Assembly: GCA_031002005.1 (NCBI GenBank)
Contig: JARYHS010009186.1
Span: forward strand, 256,337,199 to 256,401,198
DNA: 64,000 nucleotides
Reading direction: 5' to 3'
From: Vandiemenella viatica
Lineage: Eukaryota; Arthropoda; Insecta; Orthoptera; Morabidae
Below the pieces are notes generated by a model. It was given only the letters and a program-made list of their open reading frames with translations. It ran no database searches and was not told where the DNA came from. Positions 1-38,504 of the stretch are shown piece after piece; the first letter of the stretch is position 1, and every line of letters starts with the position of its first letter. The translations under genes were made by a program, and so were the position numbers.

Positions 1-2741
1 GTGAATATGTATATTACGGCTACACTTAATGGGAGAGATAATAAGAACTACATGTAAAATAACAATCTGATTTGAATAAATGCAGAAATGTTTGTGAATG
101 CATAGAATGAAGGAAAAGTCAGTATCACTTCATTAATTGCAAATAGCTTTGTTGAACATTTAACTGTAGCACAGCTGGGAGGGGGAAAAAAAGTGTTGGA
201 AGCCAAATAAAGGTAATGAGTTGATGCACGTAGTAGAATCAAATGATCAGGTAGACAAGTTTTTTGTAGTATAATTTTTCTGTTGTGGCATGTAGACAGA
301 ATGACTGATAATTACTTCTTAGTTAGGATCCTTCAGGAAATAATTTTGTACCATCGTAATGTCGTGTTTCTGCAATGTAATCCACCCGTACAGTTGTGAA
401 GTCTTTCTTTGGAATCATATGTTGGAAAAGTTCCATTTTTATGCCAGTCGAAATGTTAATTACAGGAAAGGAATTAATCAAAATAAAATAAGAGACATGT
501 AAAAGAGGCGAAAAATTACTAAAGATCTATTTTTTAAACATAGATCTATATATAAAATGGTGCTAATGACCCCTTTGTCAATGTGTCCTAGTGCCAAAAT
601 AACTACTAACATATATTTATTACACTTACAAGTTTACCAGGGTGAAGAAGTGGAGTGTTATCCGAGATTGAGCACAAGGGGCATCTAGTATCCAGAACGT
701 GTTTGTAGGCCAATTTCCACCTCCAGATTTGGATGGGATTGTGGTTTCAAGGACTGCTCTGTTGGTTCTGACAGGGATAGTTATTGAGACCATTAGAGTT
801 GTGAATGCTGGTTTGGGCAGCAACTGGGTGGTCTAGATGTTGGGAGTGAACTGTCTAGGACCACATGAATTTTTTTCATACTGTTTGAACTGATTTTTTC
901 AGATTGTAATGGTCGAAACCACCATTCATGTGGCTACGTTGATCACAGGTGCCTGTGTGAGTAAGGTTATAGCTAAAAATGTTGTATTTGTGCAGTGTTT
1001 ATCACTGCTGCCCACCTCCCTTCAACTCTGGTGAATGGTGGGTGTATTTTATCTTTCATTTCCATTTTATTATTTCCTCATGGCGTATCTTCCTACATCA
1101 TTATTGCCAATACGTCTAATACTGCCATAGAAGGGCCGAGCAATGGGTATACAACAAATATAATTGTTGTACTAACAACACACCATTCAAGAAATAACTG
1201 CAAAACCAGGTGAAACTATTTCTTCTTGTATATTGATATGTGTACATAATTATTGTGGCTGTGGAGTGAAGCCAAGACAGGAAACAAAATTTGCTCTAAA
1301 TTTCTTGTGCCGCATTGCGTTTACATATTCAGGACACATTTGGATACATTTGGACTGTAGTTATCTCGGCACAGCTAATGAAACTAGTCAGACATAACAA
1401 ATCTCAAATGAGCATTGTAAATAACAAAGTATTTGTCAGAAAACAGCGACGGTAAAGTAAAACTGATACAACACGTAACCACAGGATCAGAGTTTTTATG
1501 TGCAATGCTCATCCTACAAAATTAAAACTGTAATTTTCATTCTCGTAGTAAATAATACTGTGAGGAATAGCTTAGCACACTTAAAAGCAACACCAGTTTA
1601 TGAAATTCTGTTTGGAATTTGGTTCACTGTTTCTTGAAGTTCTGTTCTGATTTCAGTGATTAAAGATGGAGTCAGAAGGTTTCAACACGGTCCCCGAGGA
1701 ATATTTATTCAGCACTAAAAATAGTGTGGGCGCTTGTCAAGAAAAAAGATTACCTAAAATGAATATATCTTTAGTACTTAGGTCCAGGATTACTGACTGA
1801 ATGTGTAGTGGACTTTGTTCCTGAAACAATATTGTGGTGTTGTGACAGTGCCCAAATCACATGACTTGTGGAAATAATTTTCTTTTTAAATTTTTTACAG
1901 AAAAATTTATTTTACAGTATTGTTTTGGGGGAAGGTTGATTAGGAATTGTGGTCATAGTTTGATTTTTTTATGATTTTGAAATCTGAGACAAGTTTAGAA
2001 TGCTAAAAACTGTAATGCTAAAATATTTGAAAGGAATTAATGGACTTCGGACCAGGAGGGAAATGCATGATAAATTTAAGTTTATTGTGATGGAGTGCAC
2101 ACTCCAGTTGCAATTTCCCTACACATCCTTTTTCCTCCTTGCATGTACTTGCCTGCTTTTGCACTCTACAAATTTTAATTTTGAATTATTTCAGAATTTT
2201 TGGTAAATTATTCATCACTTCCCTTGGTAATTTATTCTAATTCATGACTTTCTCACCATCAGAATTTTTTTCCCCTCACCTTTGTGCTTGAAATCGAGTG
2301 CCAGCTCGTGATTGTGGTCATATTATTCCTTCCATGTGCCTCTCTTAATTGTTCCACCAATATCTTTCTGCACCTCATTGCCAATATCCCCCCTGTACGT
2401 TCCAAGCACTCTCTTCAACCTCCTCCTGCCTTCCAGTGAATCCCATCCCTGCTTGTCCAATCATATCACTTAGTGATTATGCTGTGCAGTAATTTCCAGA
2501 GACAGTCTAGCAGTGCAGGTTTAAGTCCTGCCACGGGTGAACTTATTGCAGCTTGTAGACACAAGTTGGAGAAACTCCAGTAGTTGATTCTTCCCATAGT
2601 TTGATAAAAGTTGAGCGTTGCCTTCAAGTAACTTCCGTCAATTTAAACACGAATTATTTGTTGAGTCTTTGTGCTGGTGTAATTATCTGCAGTATTGATA
2701 CTTATTAAATAATATTTTAAAATATTGAAATTTTGTTTCAG
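1..2741 (+). other. Upstream intron of p66, with no gene inside
   Basis: AT-rich DNA without a supported coding exon. It should be intron or 5' flank of p66, because a good 3' splice site (TTTTGTTTCAG) ends it at 2741. About 990-1090 matches, loosely, short stretches near 19,790-19,850 and 26,680-26,750 (ATTTTATCTTTCAT-like), so a degenerate dispersed repeat is likely. A LINE tail at 2090-2560 is listed separately. The 5' untranslated exon(s) and promoter of p66 are not visible and probably lie outside the window. Confidence 0.55.
2090..2560 (-). mobile_element. CR1-like LINE 3' fragment
   Basis: Read on the minus strand, this is the same 3' end seen at 39.5-40.0, 47.2-47.9 and 54.9-56.0 kb. 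It carries the conserved landmarks of that family: GATGGAGTGCACACTCCAGT near the 3' terminus, then the decayed reverse-transcriptase C-terminus (the lines matching GGTAAATTATTCATCAC and AAATCGAGTGCCAGCTCGTG). No open frame survives. It is a 5'-truncated copy, as expected for target-primed reverse transcription. Confidence 0.7.
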
Positions 2742-2772
2742 ATTGTTTTCAGGCCAGGGCCTGGAAGCACTG

Positions 2773-27761
<24,989 letters not shown>

Positions 27762-29820
27762 TGGCCGCCCGCGCCTTGGGACCTCGCCGGCCAGTAGAGG
27801 GGTCGTGTTCCGTGGCGTGTGAGTCTCGCGTTTTGTCTTTTAGCCCCGAGTGTTGAAAACGGTGTGAGGAAATATCCCTCTTCGACCTTGTCAGCCAATT
27901 GAAATCCTGCAGAAAAGCAATGCTATTTGTTATGTGCATATAAAAAGGTTCTTTCGATGGCCCTCCTTAAAGGACTAGATTGGTGTGACCTTTTTGTCTT
28001 TTGCAAAATGACTGACACTATAGTACGTCATGACTAGATTTTGCCGAGAAGAATTTTTCCACGTGTTTCCGAGTTTTCTGGGGGCGTACAAATGAGTGAG
28101 TGTGGACAGGCGTATTAACTTGCCGTGTGGACACTTAATGTGTGTTGTATAGCAATATTACAAATTCAGGTAATGCTGCTGTAACTTACGAAATGCAGGT
28201 AGATTTTAACGTGTATATTGCACAATTTTAATTGCCGACTCAGTGTGTGTCAGTGGCGCACCGTGTATCTCGTAACTTTGTATCCGCCGAATTACGGTTC
28301 TGCCCCGAACAATTTCTGCCAGTATTTTGCGGCTTATTTATTTTTTCAGTTTGTGCGGTGGTCAGTTTTGTAAGTGAATTTGATCGGAGGTATTTGTATA
28401 TTTTTATTACCGAATTGAACATTTCATTGTTAAAAGTGAGGCGGGATGTTCTCGCAGATTTGTATAATTTTGAGCTGTAATTTGTTTGTATTTATTGAGT
28501 TTTTTGTTTTGTGCAACTGTGTGTTTGAAAATTAACACAGACTAGTAATTGTATAATAATTTCACACATTAGTGTTTAAAAGGTCTTGTAGCTACAGAAG
28601 GCTATGTATTTATTATTATTTTATAAAATAATTTATTGAATGTCCACGTGTGCTGCAAATGACTTCTACCGTTTCCTTATTCTCTTTGATAGGTCTCTGA
28701 ATTTCTAGTTTGCGATAAATGTAAATTTAAACTGTAGAATAATGTATTACATCATAGGAGAATTTCACAGTTATCTATACATGTTTAAACCCCACACATT
28801 TGTGAGCTTTGTCATATTGTGAATATTTCTGCTGAGGAACCTATAGTCTCAGTGATCAAATACAGGTATTAAATTTCTGGGAATTTCAGGTAACCGCAAG
28901 TCACCTCATTGTTTGGTATAAATGGTGCTAACAGTAAAGTACCTTAAAATGTGCAGTACTGAACATCCAAGCACATTTTTAGAGTCCTACTGCTAGAGTA
29001 CTGATGTAGTTTTTTTGCCATGAGTTTGCAGGGATTTTACTGTAAAATATTACATAAAATATATTTTAAGAATAACAGGTTTACTCTTTACTGTTTGTGT
29101 GAAATTTGAAACCAGTTTAAATATCTACGGTCGAGATGGAGGAAGGTAACGAAACGGATTCGATCTACTGCCGATACTGGCAGACGTGTATTGTCGAACG
29201 GATTCGTCACGGGTAGGATGAGAATGGCGTGTGTTAGCCGTAAGAGTGAGACCTTGCGCTTCAGTTTTCTAGTCGTCGAGCATTTTTGATTCTTCGTAAA
29301 TTGAAAACACGATTTTGTGCAGTATTTTACGAACTGATAGTGTGAAGGCCTTTGGTTGTAATTTGTTGTTAACTTGAGCCTATGTATAGTTTTGGAATAG
29401 TTGTTTTGTTTATATATATATACTGTTTTTACTTATTCGAGCAAGGTGTTAGCTCTCCAGTGCGAACTGCCAACCTGTCTCTGCAACTTGATTTTCCAAT
29501 TTCTTTTTATACTTCTTTTGTTTCTTCTCGCTGTATGACTGTTGGCACCCATTTCCTTTGAGTGTCTGTGGAGTAATACCTCGTCTACTTTCCAGAGTAT
29601 ATGTGATTCAGAAATACGTGCATTGTAGTTAGTAGTAATTTTGTACAAGACCTTGAAACACTTGATGTATAGGGAATTACTGCTTACAATGCGTAACTCA
29701 TCAGGTTGGTGTTAGTGTACATACATAATTTAATATACATTTACATACAAGTTGTAAATGTGACTGTGGTTTATGAATCTTGTAGATTTGTTTCTCATGA
29801 ATCTAATTTACAATTGTTGA
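27762..29820 (+). other. simj: p66 3' untranslated region (end uncertain) and flank
   Basis: Sequence directly after the stop codon, with no intron signals or coding frame. I found no perfect AATAAA close to the stop; the ATTAAA at about 28,868 is a candidate weak signal. The end of the transcript cannot be fixed from sequence. Confidence 0.5.
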
Positions 29821-30339
29821 AATAATATGACTGTAATTTTATGGTGTGTTGGCTGGACATTCAGTCATCAGCTAAGTTCTCTCTGTAAAAGTAATCCCTC
29901 CATTTCATTAATTTTGCTAACTACTTCCTTGCATTTCACTTTGCTCTGTAATTTGTATGTAAACATTTCCATATGTATAAAAATAGGGAGATTAAACCAT
30001 TATGTTGGAAAACGTAATTTTGTGGTTTTTGATCCTTTGTCATAATGTTTACATTATATTTATGATGCAAGATTCTCTTGCTTTAAATAAGCAGGAGCCC
30101 AGTTTCCTGCATTCCTCTGCCTACTCGTGTGAAGTCAAGTTTTTAGTGTGGAGCAAAGTTGCCTTTTAATGAATATAAATAAGCATTTAGAAAGGAACCA
30201 TTATGCACCACCGTCGATGGCGGAAGGTTATAGAAACACAGCTGTGGGCCAACTTAATTACTTGTATGAGATGTGATAGTTAATTTCTGAGACTGTGCTT
30301 GCTTGAAATAGGTGCAACCGAAAGCCTGGTTATTAAGTT
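29821..30339 (+). other. Intergenic, nothing recognised
   Basis: AT-rich, with no supported gene or repeat. Confidence 0.4.
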
Positions 30340-30790
30340 TTTTTTATGTTGGCCAGATTTTTCATCATGAATTTGTCGCTGTGGTTCAATGTGTAATTGC
30401 TGGTTTTTTCTGAAGTGTTTGGAGGTGTCTCGGGAAGGACATTCGTCCAGCTCTGATCGGAAAACAAGCTCCACAACAACAATGCACCAGCTCATAGGGC
30501 TCTTGCAATGATAAGCTTGTTGATTCTCACCCTCCATATACATTGGATCTTTCCCACTATGGCTATTTGCCATTTCTGAAGGTGAAATTGAAACTGGAAG
30601 GTCAGCATTTTACCATGGTGGGAAAGATCCATTGCGATTTGCAGAAGGGGCTTGACATTTTAAAACTATAGTTTTTAGGAGACATTTCAGAAATGGCAAA
30701 GGTATGTAGTCTCCAAAGGGGATGGTAGCCAAATTTAAATCCTTTTATTAGACTTGATCTGGAATTTAATGGTTACACCTCGTAATTTCC
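30340..30790 (+). mobile_element. Mariner transposase fossil
   Basis: Plus-strand frames read ALIGKQAPQQQ and then, at 30,475-30,560, NNAPAHRALAMISLL followed by a P-P-Y-T-L-D-L-S-type block: the second catalytic D region (DNAPAH) and third (SPDL) of a mariner. Frameshifts and stops are frequent. The right end may be ...TTACACCTCGTA near 30,783. No left end was found. Confidence 0.6.
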
Positions 30791-32422
30791 AGGTACAAAC
30801 CCTTCATTTGCATTGTACTGGAGGTGGATGTGATGTGTTGTGAGCATTTGAAGTTTAGTTTATGTGGTAAGTGGTGACGGAATTTCTCTATTCAGAAAAT
30901 AAAAGGGGCAGAATGTTTCACCAAGATTTGATATTACTGACAGCTGATTCTAATTTTTTATTAACAGACTAGAAATTAAGAAGGCTTCGACTGAAGACAC
31001 TAGAGACCCAGAGGTCCAACTGAAATCTGAAGTGTGATGGCAAAAAATAGTAATTAATCCACATTATCTTCAGATTTAAATTAACTGCTGTCTTTTTTGT
31101 TTTTGTTTGTTTGTTTTAAATTCATTAATCAAACATTCTGCTAAAATTGTAAATATGACTTGTGGAAAACTAGGTAAATGTTTTGGAGATGTGAAAAGAG
31201 TTATGACAGTGGCCAATATTTTATAGGGGTTGCTGGAACATCCAAAAGAGCACAATGTAGGCACAATGAAAACTGTTACCTCTTTTCTTTCAGTTTATGG
31301 TAAACATTTGTTTTCAGAACAGTCTGGTTGTATACAAATCGGATTACTCACTCCTACACAATTATAATTATTTGTACCTGTTTGGCACGAGTAATGGCAT
31401 AAGATTGCTTCTGCAAAGAATCTTAATGTTCTCGACTTAATTTCTGATGCCAAAAGACTTATGTTCTTATCTTCTTGAGATAGGCTATTATCAATTCTTA
31501 GGATCTGAGTAGTTGATCTGAATATGTATGGTAGATGTGTTTCTTGAAATAAAAACAGTTGTTACACAAAAGTCTCCTTATATTCCAGTGCCCATGAATT
31601 TGTGGTTTTGATTCCTTATACAGAGATAATTAGATAGGATAAGGAAAATAACCTGTCACATACCTCAGATGAAGATAAAAAAAAATGCGTAAAACACTTT
31701 ACAGTATTTCAGTTAAGACTTACTCTTGTAGCAAGTAGGTGAGACATATGGCAGGGGAAAAATGTGAGCACATCCTGACCTGCCACATGGTAGATCTACG
31801 CGATTAAGGTCACTAATCAAAATATTGTAAAGCTTTTATTGACTTCATCTGGCCTTCCAGTTATCATCTATGGAAACTGCAATTTCACAATTTCACTATC
31901 ACCATTACCCAGTTATACAGAGATAAGCCAGAAATGATACGTATGTTAACACAGCTGCTAGCTTTCCCAAGCTGACTCAAACTTGTTTAACCATTGGCTG
32001 ATATGGTTTAAGTGAAGTATTTGGTGACAGTGTAATTGCATACTGATGTGTTACAATTGAGAAAAACACCTGGCGACCCACTTAAGCTTTGTCAACTAGG
32101 CATCACACGTTAGGTGCTCACACAACATGCACTCGTCATATGGCTGTACTTTGCAGGAAAGCAGCTTGCACTGATACAAATTGTTCCCATACGTTTTCTG
32201 TAATAGCTAGGACAAATTCAAAACCTTTTTCTTGCAGCTTGTTTGCCATCTTAGAGTTTTATTATAATGCATTACAGTCGTACCTATAGCTATGTTATAG
32301 AAGTAACTGGAATTTCATTTTCCTCTTAAATTATATGTACATATACAAGTGAATTAATATCACTAATTTCAAAGATCTAAAATTATGTAAATCATCTCTC
32401 TTGACACTGAAGACATTTTAAC
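30791..32422 (+). other. Intergenic, nothing recognised
   Basis: AT-rich stretch without a supported gene. Short frames show no motif. Confidence 0.4.
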
Positions 32423-32424
32423 TA

Positions 32425-33752
32425 CGAGGGTTATGTAAAAAGTAAGGTTCCCAACGCTGTAAACTCGCCGCGCGAGATGCTAGGCCAAATCTGGCAACAC
32501 CGCCGTCTGCGCAGGTTCCCCCACACTAAATCCCGCCCAGGTAGAACTCGCTGTGACGTTCAGTGCTGGCCTGACAGCCATCCACGATGGAGCTCCCGCT
32601 TGCCGTCACCGCCAGGTGCGAAGTTCGTGCTGTAATCCGGTTTTTGACGCAAAAAATTTACCACCGGTTGAAATTCATAAGCAGTTGTGTGAAGTTTATG
32701 GGGAGGCGTGTATGAGTGTTCAACATGTCCGAAAATGATGCAGGGAGTTCTCTGATGGACGCACAGACATTCATGACGAGCAAAGAAGCGGTAGGCCATA
32801 GACCTCCGACGAAGTTGTGACGAAGATTGAGCGAATTCTGCTCGAAGATCGGAGAATAACGATTCACGACCTGGCTGTCCGGGTTCCTGAAGTTTGTGAA
32901 AAAACAGTTCACACAATTGTGACGGAAAGATTAGGTTATCACAAGGTTTGTGCGCGATGGGTCCCACAATGCTTTCTGAAGCCCACAAAGCCGATCGTGT
33001 CAGGTGTGCCCAGGAGTTTCTTCGAGAATGCAACGAGAATACCGAAGATTTCCTAGACTCCATTGTTACCAGGGATGAAACATGGTGTCATTACGTCACC
33101 CCGGAGACAAAACAACTATCTCGTCAATGGCGCCATACTGATTCGCCGAAACCGAAGAAGTGCATGCAGTCGCTGTCCGCAGGAAAAGTGATGGTTACGG
33201 TTGTTTGGGACCGTAAGGGCATTCTTCTTGCTGACTTTATGCCTCGAGGGAGCACAATCAATTCGGACAGATATTGTGAGACTTTAAAAAAGCTCAGAAG
33301 AGCCATACAAAATCGACGAAGAGGAAGATTAACAAAAGGCGTAAGATTGCACCACGATAATGCGCGCCCGCACGTCTCTCGCCAAACCAGGGATTTGATC
33401 GACAACTTTGGCTAGGATCTCGTTGGTCATGCTCCTTACAGCCCTGATCTAGCCCCAAATGACTTTCATTTGTTTCCAAAATTAAAGGAACACTTGGGTG
33501 GACAACGTTTCACAACTGACGAGGAAGTGAAGGAAGCGGTCACCAAGTTTCTCAGTGGACTGGCGGCAGACTTCTTTGAAGTCTGATTTCAAAAGTGGAT
33601 AAGTCGGCAGCAAAAATGCGTGGAAAAATCTGGGGATTATGTTGAAAAATAGTTTAGAAATTAAGCTTTCCAATAATGTATTTTTCATTTTAAATAAATC
33701 ATGTTTTACGTTTAAAAAATATATGGGAACCTTATTTTTTACATAACCCTCG
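32425..33752 (+). mobile_element. Near-complete mariner element
   Basis: It is 1,328 bp between inverted repeats CGAGGGTTATGTAAAAAGTA and (right, reverse complement) CGAGGGTTATGTAAAAAATA, with TA at 32,423-32,424 and 33,753-33,754. The transposase runs on the plus strand from ATG 32,587. Landmarks in order are the HTH segment (EIHKQLCEVYGEACMSVQHV), GRP linker, VTRDETWCHY (first Asp), HHDNARPHVS (second Asp) and YSPDLAPNDFHLFPKLK (third Asp). An early frameshift and at least three in-frame stops, including one between the second and third Asp at about 33,413, make it inactive. Confidence 0.93.
32948..33415 (+). pseudogene. Mariner transposase, longest open piece of the catalytic domain
   Basis: 155 codons holding the first two catalytic aspartates (RDETW at about 33,073 and HDNARPH at about 33,354). 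The third lies beyond the stop at 33,413 in the same frame. Family proteins are about 345 residues, so this is under half of the enzyme. Confidence 0.85.
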
Positions 33753-33754
33753 TA

Positions 33755-35790
33755 TATTATATGTATAAAGTTAAAGATGTGCTTATCCAAAGAACATTGA
33801 ACAGCGTAAAGGAAAGAGACTTTTTTCTTCGAAACGAGTATGAGCTGACTCATACAGAGTGATTTAATGGGACTCTGAAGATTCATCAAGTGCAAGGTGT
33901 TGTAAATGGAGGTACTGGCTAGTAACGTCGTGCAGCTTGTAATCCGGTGATTAGCCCACTAAAATAATGAGACAGAACCATCAAGAAAATTCTAGAATAA
34001 ACTCCGAACAGCAACCGACCCCCTCCATTGTTCCGTTACACCTCCTGTCCCCCTACTCAGATCTCCCCACCATGTCGGCACACTTTACTATGATGTCGAC
34101 AGAAACTGTTGAGTGGAGAGGCATACGTAAGAGCAACTGCTCAAGGAACACTGAAGGTGAAGTTAAAAAGTCGCTTCGAAATGTTGCCTAGGCGGATGTC
34201 TGAGAACTTTTCTTACAGTATTAAAACTACTTGTTTGTTTAGTATGTACTTTTGGAGAGCATGTAGTCTGTTCTTTATTAATTCACCCTCTGTCAACTGG
34301 CACTGCAGTTAGTTGGATACAACCTCTTGGACTGTCCACTGCCCATCCAATCACTATGTCAAATGGTTTACACTTACAAAATTTCACTGTTCTGTGGTAA
34401 TGACTTTTGTTTAACCGGTTTTGCTGGAATTTAGTGTAATCACTGGATTTTTTTCTCTATTTTCTTTTGATAAATTTGTATAGTCTCCAGTGAGGGAGGA
34501 GATAAAGGGATCACAAAGTAGTGGTGAATTTATGTGTGTCCACTACACCAGTGGTCGTATAAAAAAACTGAGACTACAAAATTACAGTGATATAATTGAC
34601 AAAGGTTCAGTATGTGGTACAAGAGTGGGAACAATTCAAAGATGTGATTGGGATTGTGTTCGTAGTGCAAAAAGTGGGGGGTGTTTATTCAGAATCAAAA
34701 ACATGGAGCATGGAACCTGCAATCAGTAGATGAGGCTAAAATGGGTGGTAATAACAAAGTGCAATACAATATAGAAACATAGACCATTTAAATGAGTTGT
34801 AAATGAGTGTAATACAGACAAAGGAAAGCTACGATGTGTTCATGAAGAGTAGTATGATAGGAGAACAAAATGGAAATATCAGAGCACAAGCTTTTCAGTA
34901 CAATTAGGAATAAACAGACTAGGAAATCAGAAATTGATTCCTATGATATGAGAGAGTTGGGCAAGATAAAAAACATTGCTGGGTGGGACACCCTAAAGGA
35001 TTGTTTGGCTATTGAGTGACAGAAAAGTGTGACCTACAATTTAAATGCGTTTCAAATTGCTGAATATCCTAGTATACTTCACATTAAAGAAAGCATAACT
35101 TTGCCAGTGGGGATGATCAATTTGGTAGTATGCAAAAATTCTTGCCTTGACTGTACTCTAGAGTGAGAATTTCTCTATCCTCAGTCAGGCAAGTTAACCA
35201 TCGTGAAAATAATAGTGGGAGACAATTAATTGTGTTATTTACTGATGCACACAGGAAGACTGAAAATATTCTGTAATACTGCTGCTTCATAAGGGTTAGA
35301 CTGATTAGCTTGACTTATGCGATAAACTGATAAGTAGAGATGCATTCTCTTGGTTCTCTGGGAGGAGCTGCATTTAATTATTAAAACTTAAAGTTTCGGG
35401 CACCATCGGAGGATTGCTGCATTTGTTGCCACTGTGATGTATATATAGTTGCAGTAAGAGTGCACACAACTGTCGCAGAGGTTACTGCAACCAGTGAATG
35501 GGATTGGATGAGGTCATTCATACTGCGTTTTCTTCTAAGCAAAAATGACAAAGTAACTTGTAACCCACTATCAGCATTCATGTTGCATCTCTTCTGTATT
35601 TGCAACACTTCTCTGTCTCATCTGGGCTGCCATTTCCTTTTTTAGCTACAATAAATCGAATCAGCTCCACCCAGAGAACCAGCAGAATACAAACGATGAC
35701 TGTGAAAGTCTACGTAATAAAGACGATAAAGATCTCGGTATCCGACAACATTAAAAATTGTATAAGGAAATGAAGTGGTTTGTAACTGAG
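33755..35790 (+). other. Intergenic, no confirmed gene
   Basis: The 79-codon frame at 34,490-34,729 starts right after a good-looking acceptor-like run (TTTGTATAG) but has no known motif. Parts of 34,740-35,100 may be decayed LINE sequence. Nothing firm. Confidence 0.35.
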
Positions 35791-35799
35791 CAGCACAAA

Positions 35800-37311
35800 T
35801 TTAGGAGATATTTGTGTGAATTTCAATGTGTTACGTGCAAGATGTTTCGTATGAAACTGGTAATGGAGACCAAGTTGTTAATGTAGCAATGGATCTGTCC
35901 CTCCCCCCAGCCCTAAAAAAGATGAAAGGCTGACCAATAAAATGGTGATGAATAAGGTTACATCAACTGAGGGAGAGTTATGATTCAACTTGTCGGTTGG
36001 AGGAATTCCTTAGAGGTAGGAAACGAGAGCCAGTATGCGGTGTTGGGGAAATAGAAGTGAGATGAGGAGTGCCACATGGTAATTTTATGTGGATGATTAC
36101 TATTTATTATCCTAATGAGTGATTTGTTGTTAGGTTACAATTAATCAATGACATTATGGTGTACAATAGGATTACTACATTGAGATAATATTGTGACCAG
36201 TTTCTGAGGGATCTGAACAGCGAGACTAGTTGGGTAGGACAACAAGGAATGAAGTAAAAATAGATAAGGCAGCTGACTAGCAAATATAAAGCAAAGTACT
36301 ATTATTATAACAGGTGATGGCAGAATGGTGTACAAACATGAACACACAACATACAGAATTTTTGGAGTTAAACACATCTTCCTCAGTAAAACATGGAATG
36401 ACTGGTGAGAGTCAATGACTGGTTGATTGCTCTCCGACTCCCACCTTATTGACTAATGAAAAATTTCTGTTTTTGTATTTCTGCTGTTTTTTTTTTACAC
36501 TGCCCTGCCATCACTTGAGGTAAGTATTGGGACCACTGTTATTAATTATTCTAAAGAATGATTGTGTTGATGGTTTACTATCACAAGTTAGGATGTTTGC
36601 AGATGATATAGTGCTATATAATAGGATCAAAATGGTTGAGGACTGTGAATAGCTGCAGGGTGATCTGGATATGACATCTATACGTAGGTCAAAATGGGGT
36701 GAAGATAAATTCAAAAAAGAGTTGGCCTATTAGATACACAGCTAAAAAACTAAAGGTTGATTATGATTATAAGGTGGGGAAAGAATTGCTTGTTGAAGAC
36801 CTGAAATATAAATATCATAGCATTTGATAACTAGCTCAACTTGACAGGACACTTTGGTCAGGTAGTAGGAAAAGGTTTCAATACCCTTCACTTATTGGAG
36901 AGAGTGATGAATGCATGTACGAGAGAAGTAAAGGAATTGGGTTACAAAACTTTGGTCAGACCATTGCTTGAATGTGGTGGTGTAGTGTGGGACCCACATT
37001 TGAGTATCAAATATATGAGTAGAAGGGGCTGCAAAGTAGGGCTGCTAGACTTGTCTCTGGAAATTACGATAAAACACAATCAGTAACTAATAAGATAAAA
37101 GCGCTGGAATGGGATTCATTGGAAGACAGGAGGAGGGTGAACAGGATCCTCAGAGTGTACAAGGCTTATATTGGTGATCGAAAGATATTGGTGTAACAAT
37201 TAAAAGTAATGCATGGAAGGGGAAAGATGGCCATCACCACAAGCTGGCACTTGATCTCAGGCACAGGGTGTAGGAAGATTCTCTTTTTTTGGTAAGGGTG
37301 TCAGGGATTGG
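35800..37311 (+). mobile_element. CR1-like LINE, 3' half, decayed
   Basis: Same family as 13.3-18.4 kb. Wording in order: YETGNGDQVVNVAMDL (reverse-transcriptase motif before FD), FADDIVLYNRIK (about 36,598-36,632), GQVVGKGFNTLHLLERVMN- (about 36,850), LVRPLLECGGVVWDP (about 36,954), SVTNKIKALEWDSLEDRRR (about 37,080) and HKLALDLRH. It is cut at about 37,311 by the next mariner before its 3' terminus. Confidence 0.75.
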
Positions 37312-38504
37312 AATACTGGTCTGTGCTAGACCGTTTTGTTCATCCCCTCCACATGCTCAATCCGAGTTTCAACTCCGTTCAGCCAACACATTAATTGTGA
37401 CAGCGCCATCAGTGAAGTTGTGTGTTACGAAAATGAAGCATCGGAATTTAGAACAACATTGTGCAATCAAGTTTTGTGTTAAACGTGGGGAATCCACGGG
37501 TATGACCTTTGAAAAGTTGAAATAGGCTTATGCGGGAACATTACTTATCAAGATCACAAGTTTTCCGCTGGCAAAAATCATTTTTCGAAGGCCGAGAACA
37601 TGTTGAAGATCAACCTCACTCAGGGAGACCTTCAACTTCAAAAACTGACGAAAACGTCGTTTAACAATAAGGACAAACTGTCAACCAGGTGTTTTACAGA
37701 AATGTCCTTGAAAAGCTCAGGAAAAGAGTGATTCGTATGAGACCAGACGTTGTAAGGCGCGTTCCCACGATCCCTTGTAACGACGGCGAGACGGGACGGG
37801 ACCTCATTAGTCGAAGTGTAGGGACGACCGCGGGCTGCAGGTTAGTTCTAGCTTACCTCGCCGTCACCTGCGCACCACGTTGCCTAGTGTCGTTTGACAC
37901 AGAGCACTTTACAGCAACAGAAGGGGTGCGCACCGCTGCTGCAAACCGATGGCAACAGCGCACCGCTACACACGCCTGTGATGTTTACCGACTCAGAGTG
38001 GGTAGTTGCGTCTCGTCTCCGCTAGCAGAGGCGGCCCTGTTCCCATGGTGTATGGTTGAGTATTCGTCCCGTCCCGTCTCGCCTTCGTTACAAGGGATCG
38101 TGGGAACGCGCCTGTAGACAAGTGGATGCTTGATCATGACAATGCCCCGTGTCACACGGCTTTTTCCATCAGTGAATTGTTGACCTCAAAACGCATTCCT
38201 GTTGTTTCTCAGCCCCCTATTCACGTGATTTAAGTCCTTGTGACTTTTTTCCTTTTCCTGCAGTTGAAACATGTGTTAAAAGGACGTCATTTTGTAACTC
38301 TGGAGAACATTCATAAGACTGTGACCGACCAGTTAACAGCCCTACCAGTTGAAGCCTTCCAGCGCTGCTACCAAGAGTGGAAAAAAACGACTCCGCCGGT
38401 GTATGACTGCCCAAGGAAACTGAAGGGGATAATATTGTTGTTTGAACAAAATAAAAATTTTGGTAAGTAAAAAATCAGTCTCATTCCTTTTCTCACACAT
38501 CTCG
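37312..38504 (+). mobile_element. Mariner, 5'-end degraded, carrying a GC-rich MITE
   Basis: The N-terminal HTH frame starts at ATG 37,433 (MKHRNLEQHCAIKFCVKRGE) and runs to a P-S-T-S-K-T linker. The catalytic end follows the MITE (HDNAPCHTAFSISELLTSK-like reading at 38,136-38,200). The C-terminus is VEAFQRCYQEWKK at 38,350. The right end reads, as reverse complement, CGAGATGTGTGAGAAAAGGA with TA at 38,505. A matching left repeat was not found; the element meets LINE sequence near 37,311. Confidence 0.78.
37755..38113. mobile_element. GC-rich MITE nested in the mariner
   Basis: Perfect long inverted ends AGGCGCGTTCCCACGATCCC (left) and its reverse complement (right), extending over at least 35 bp to GTAACGA. 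GTA flanks both sides (37,752-37,754 and 38,114-38,116). No open frame of note. The 3-bp duplication suggests a PIF/Harbinger-like mover. The interior is far richer in CpG than its surroundings. Confidence 0.8.

Noticed and set aside
32560..33063. 167-codon minus-strand frame
   Set aside because: Antisense shadow of the mariner transposase.
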